Shown here piece by piece: positions 7,084 through 8,771 of a stretch of 8,771 bases of DNA. The translations under genes were made by a program, and so were the position numbers. The notes under the pieces are model-generated. The model was given only the letters and a program-made list of their open reading frames with translations, was not told where the DNA came from and searched no databases. How positions within the stretch are numbered: the first letter of the stretch is position 1; every line of letters starts with the position of its first letter. Source of the stretch: JAGVXH01 sp041649755 (GTDB taxonomy: Archaea > Nanobdellota > Nanobdellia > Pacearchaeales > GW2011-AR1); the NCBI GenBank assembly GCA_041649755.1, contig JBAZMK010000009.1:1-8771 (forward strand), written 5' to 3'.

Positions 7084-7707
7084 TTATTTCAAAATCTTCC
7101 CGGTTTCTATATACCAGAGGTATAGATCCAGTTCCGCAAGGTTGAGACCTGTTTTTTTCGTGATCTCCTCTAAGACCCTTTCTATTTCAAGATATCTCTT
7201 CTTTGTAAGCGTTTTTTTCCTTCTGTCAAAATCGATTAAACCCTCTTTATTTAATAAATCAATTATATGAAAATCTACTATTGCGACATCTTTAAAACCT
7301 ATATTTCTTAAAAAGTGGCTTGCTTCTTTCATTCCAATACCTTTTATCTCTCTTACTAACTTTTCTCGTCTTTCTTTACCGCTCCCCACCGCATTAAATA
7401 AGTCTTTTTCGCATCTCTTTGCCTCATAAATATAATCTGCACGAGTTTTCGGAAACCTATGCCCCTGTTTTCTAAGACCTTCTTCAAGTTCTTGTTTACT
7501 TAAAACAGAAAAATCTCTACCCATTTCTTTCTGTATATTAATACATTTTTCTGCCGAAAAGTTCGCAGTAAGCAGACAAAAACAAAGCTCCCCAAAAACA
7601 GCATCAAATTTTCTCTTTCCTACTTCTTCAAATTCCCGAATCCTCTCATCAATAATCTTCTTAATAGGAGAATTCTTCAACCCATTAATTTTATAGATTA
7701 AGTCCAT
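7084..7707 (-). CDS. ogg: 8-oxoguanine DNA glycosylase/AP lyase, archaeal Ogg2 type
   Basis: This bifunctional base-excision repair enzyme removes 8-oxoguanine and cleaves the abasic strand. The 207-residue protein has the helix-hairpin-helix signature IKGIGMKEASHFLRNIG (121-137) with catalytic Lys127, followed by AIVDFHIIDLL (142-152) with catalytic Asp145. It ends in TGKILK, so the C-terminal residue is Lys207. Ogg2 enzymes use a C-terminal lysine to distinguish 8-oxoguanine from guanine, and the well-studied Methanocaldococcus enzyme also has 207 residues. The open frame begins one codon earlier with TTG (7710), but ATG 7707 gives the family length and sits about 26 bp after a TATA-like box. 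The sequence is intact. Archease follows in the same direction from its own promoter. RtcB-linked RNA repair and DNA base repair are not known to be functionally coupled. Confidence 0.93.
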   Translation of the reverse strand: MDLIYKINGLKNSPIKKIIDERIREFEEVGKRKFDAVFGELCFCLLTANFSAEKCINIQKEMGRDFSVLSKQELEEGLRKQGHRFPKTRADYIYEAKRCEKDLFNAVGSGKERREKLVREIKGIGMKEASHFLRNIGFKDVAIVDFHIIDLLNKEGLIDFDRRKKTLTKKRYLEIERVLEEITKKTGLNLAELDLYLWYIETGKILK

Positions 7708-7728
7708 CAATAAAGTAAGTTAAAGAGC

Positions 7729-7736
7729 TTTATATA
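7729..7736 (-). promoter_or_regulatory. TATA-like box for ogg, overlapping the upstream stop codon
   Basis: On the minus strand the sequence reads TATATAAA, centred about 26 bp upstream of ATG 7707. It overlaps the TAA stop (7732-7730) of the surface-protein gene, so the end of one gene and the promoter of the next share the same bases. The spacing is what selects ATG 7707 over the TTG at 7710. Confidence 0.55.
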
Positions 7737-8771
7737 TTTTTTATAATTAAAACTAAAACTACCAAGATTAGAATTATAAGAATTAAGAGCAGGTAAGGAA
7801 GCCAACCTAATCTCAGTTTGGTTTCTGTTTTACTGCCAAGGAATTGTTCCCCCCCAGTATAATTTGTAGGAGATGCAGGGGATTTACTTGAAGTAAATAT
7901 CACCTGAGTATCTTCTGTTGAAGTTTTCTTCTTTGATTTCTCAGAAGGGGTATCTTCATCATCATCTTCATCATCATCTTCCTCAAATGGAAGAGTTCTT
8001 ACTGTGCTTGAAACTTCGGTATCATTTACATTCCCTGAAGAGTCTTTGGTATAGATTACAATAGTGTAAGAAGTGTTAGATTGTAGTCCTGTAGCGTTAT
8101 AGAAATTCTCTGTTGAAGAGAGATTAGCTACATTTTCACCATTTATATAAATTAATGTGCCTGCAAAGTCAGAATCGGTCGGATTTGTCCAATTCCATAA
8201 TATGCTATCATTTGTTTTTGAAGCAACTCCAAGACCAGAAACAGACATTGGGGCGACCGTGTCGGAAGTCTCATTTTCTTCAGTTTCGTTTTCTTCGCAT
8301 CCTTTCAAAATTGTAAAATAAACTTTGTTACTCTTCCCTGTGTTATCGTAAGCATCTGTGCAGTAGATTTCTGCAGTATAAATCCCCTTAGACAAAGTTA
8401 CATTAATACTATTTAATCCCAAATTTACATTGCTTTTATTTATCCATATATTATTTACCTTAAGACCGCATGAACTTATATTTGATTGGTCAAATACACT
8501 AAAAATAAAGTTTACAGATTGAGGAATTTCTGGGAAAACAGCGTAATTTAAAGGAGATATCAATGCAACAGCGGGAGCGATATCGTCACCTACACAACTT
8601 GTTTTGTCTTTATAAACATAAAAAGCAACACCTTCATAAGTATAAACATCAGAATAATTACTCAATATCTTATTCTTTTCAGACTCACTTATTGTATAAA
8701 GATGGTCAGACCCACTCTTATGATTCCAGAACCTGTACACGGGAACTGTCCCACAAAAACTATTCTTGTAA
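7730..8771 (-). CDS. Membrane-anchored surface protein with DUF5648-like and Ig/FN3-like domains (5' end outside window)
   Basis: The frame stays open to the right edge, giving 346 residues with the start outside; the GTG at 8740 is internal, since the conserved block begins before it (VPVYRFWN). In order: a DUF5648-like module (about 9-53, with PVYRFWN, HLYTISESEKN and YTYEGVAFYVY), an Ig-like domain (about 64-155) with a likely disulfide pair in S-C-G and I-Y-C-T-D, an FN3-like domain (about 173-260, DTVAP to TVRTLPF), an acidic tract EEDDDEDDDED (263-273), a Ser/Thr/Lys linker, and a C-terminal membrane helix (about 323-344) with a very short tail. Thirteen N-X-S/T sequons suggest heavy N-glycosylation. 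The protein would be extracellular, anchored at its C-terminus. A role in adhesion or envelope glycan binding is possible; nothing shows an enzyme active site in the visible part. Confidence 0.85.
   Translation of the reverse strand, partial: YKNSFCGTVPVYRFWNHKSGSDHLYTISESEKNKILSNYSDVYTYEGVAFYVYKDKTSCVGDDIAPAVALISPLNYAVFPEIPQSVNFIFSVFDQSNISSCGLKVNNIWINKSNVNLGLNSINVTLSKGIYTAEIYCTDAYDNTGKSNKVYFTILKGCEENETEENETSDTVAPMSVSGLGVASKTNDSILWNWTNPTDSDFAGTLIYINGENVANLSSTENFYNATGLQSNTSYTIVIYTKDSSGNVNDTEVSSTVRTLPFEEDDDEDDDEDTPSEKSKKKTSTEDTQVIFTSSKSPASPTNYTGGEQFLGSKTETKLRLGWLPYLLLILIILILVVLVLIIKNI
7952..7984 (-). repeat. In-frame GAT/GAA-type codon repeat encoding an acidic tract
   Basis: On the plus strand this is a run of tcatcatcatctt-like units; on the minus strand it encodes EEDDDEDDDED between the FN3-like domain and the anchor of the surface protein. 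Short imperfect trinucleotide repeats of this kind can change in length by slippage without breaking the frame. Confidence 0.7.

Noticed and set aside
7046..7270. 74-codon plus-strand frame opposite the archease start and ogg end
   Set aside because: It is antisense to two well-supported genes; its hydrophobic look reflects the complement of Lys/Glu-rich coding sequence.

Overview
The window looks like chromosomal DNA of an A+T-rich archaeon, most likely a small-genome (DPANN-like) lineage. The evidence is an archease, an archaeal-type Ogg2 8-oxoguanine glycosylase, C-terminally anchored sequon-rich surface protein, and TATA-like boxes centred about 25-26 bp upstream of several start codons with no Shine-Dalgarno sequences. 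The lineage is an inference; no rRNA or other marker is present. I saw no tRNA, rRNA, CRISPR array or mobile element.

Left part (1-5120), surface-glycan region. At the left edge is the 5' end of a glycosyltransferase gene on the minus strand. Diverging from it across 55 bp is a plus-strand operon of an asparagine synthase-like amidotransferase and a DUF362 protein. Facing that operon is a minus-strand pair: an oligosaccharide flippase of the Wzx/MOP type followed by a WecG/TagA/CpsF-type glycosyltransferase. Together these suggest assembly, decoration (possibly amidation) and export of a lipid-linked glycan.

Right part (5196-8771). A plus-strand MFS transporter converges on, and overlaps by 50 bp, a minus-strand archease gene. 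Upstream of archease, on the same strand but each with its own apparent promoter, are Ogg2 glycosylase and a large surface protein cut by the right edge. The surface protein carries a DUF5648-like module, Ig/FN3-like domains, an acidic linker, 13 N-glycosylation sequons and a C-terminal membrane anchor. It is a plausible acceptor for surface glycans, though nothing in the sequence ties it to the left-hand cluster.

The most interesting points are an amidotransferase that keeps its synthetase domain but lacks the N-terminal glutaminase half, paired with a DUF362 protein of unknown function; and promoter geometry that corrects two annotated starts (Ogg2 and the WecG-type gene) and supports several others. 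Genes are packed tightly: there is no gene-free stretch longer than 100 bases.
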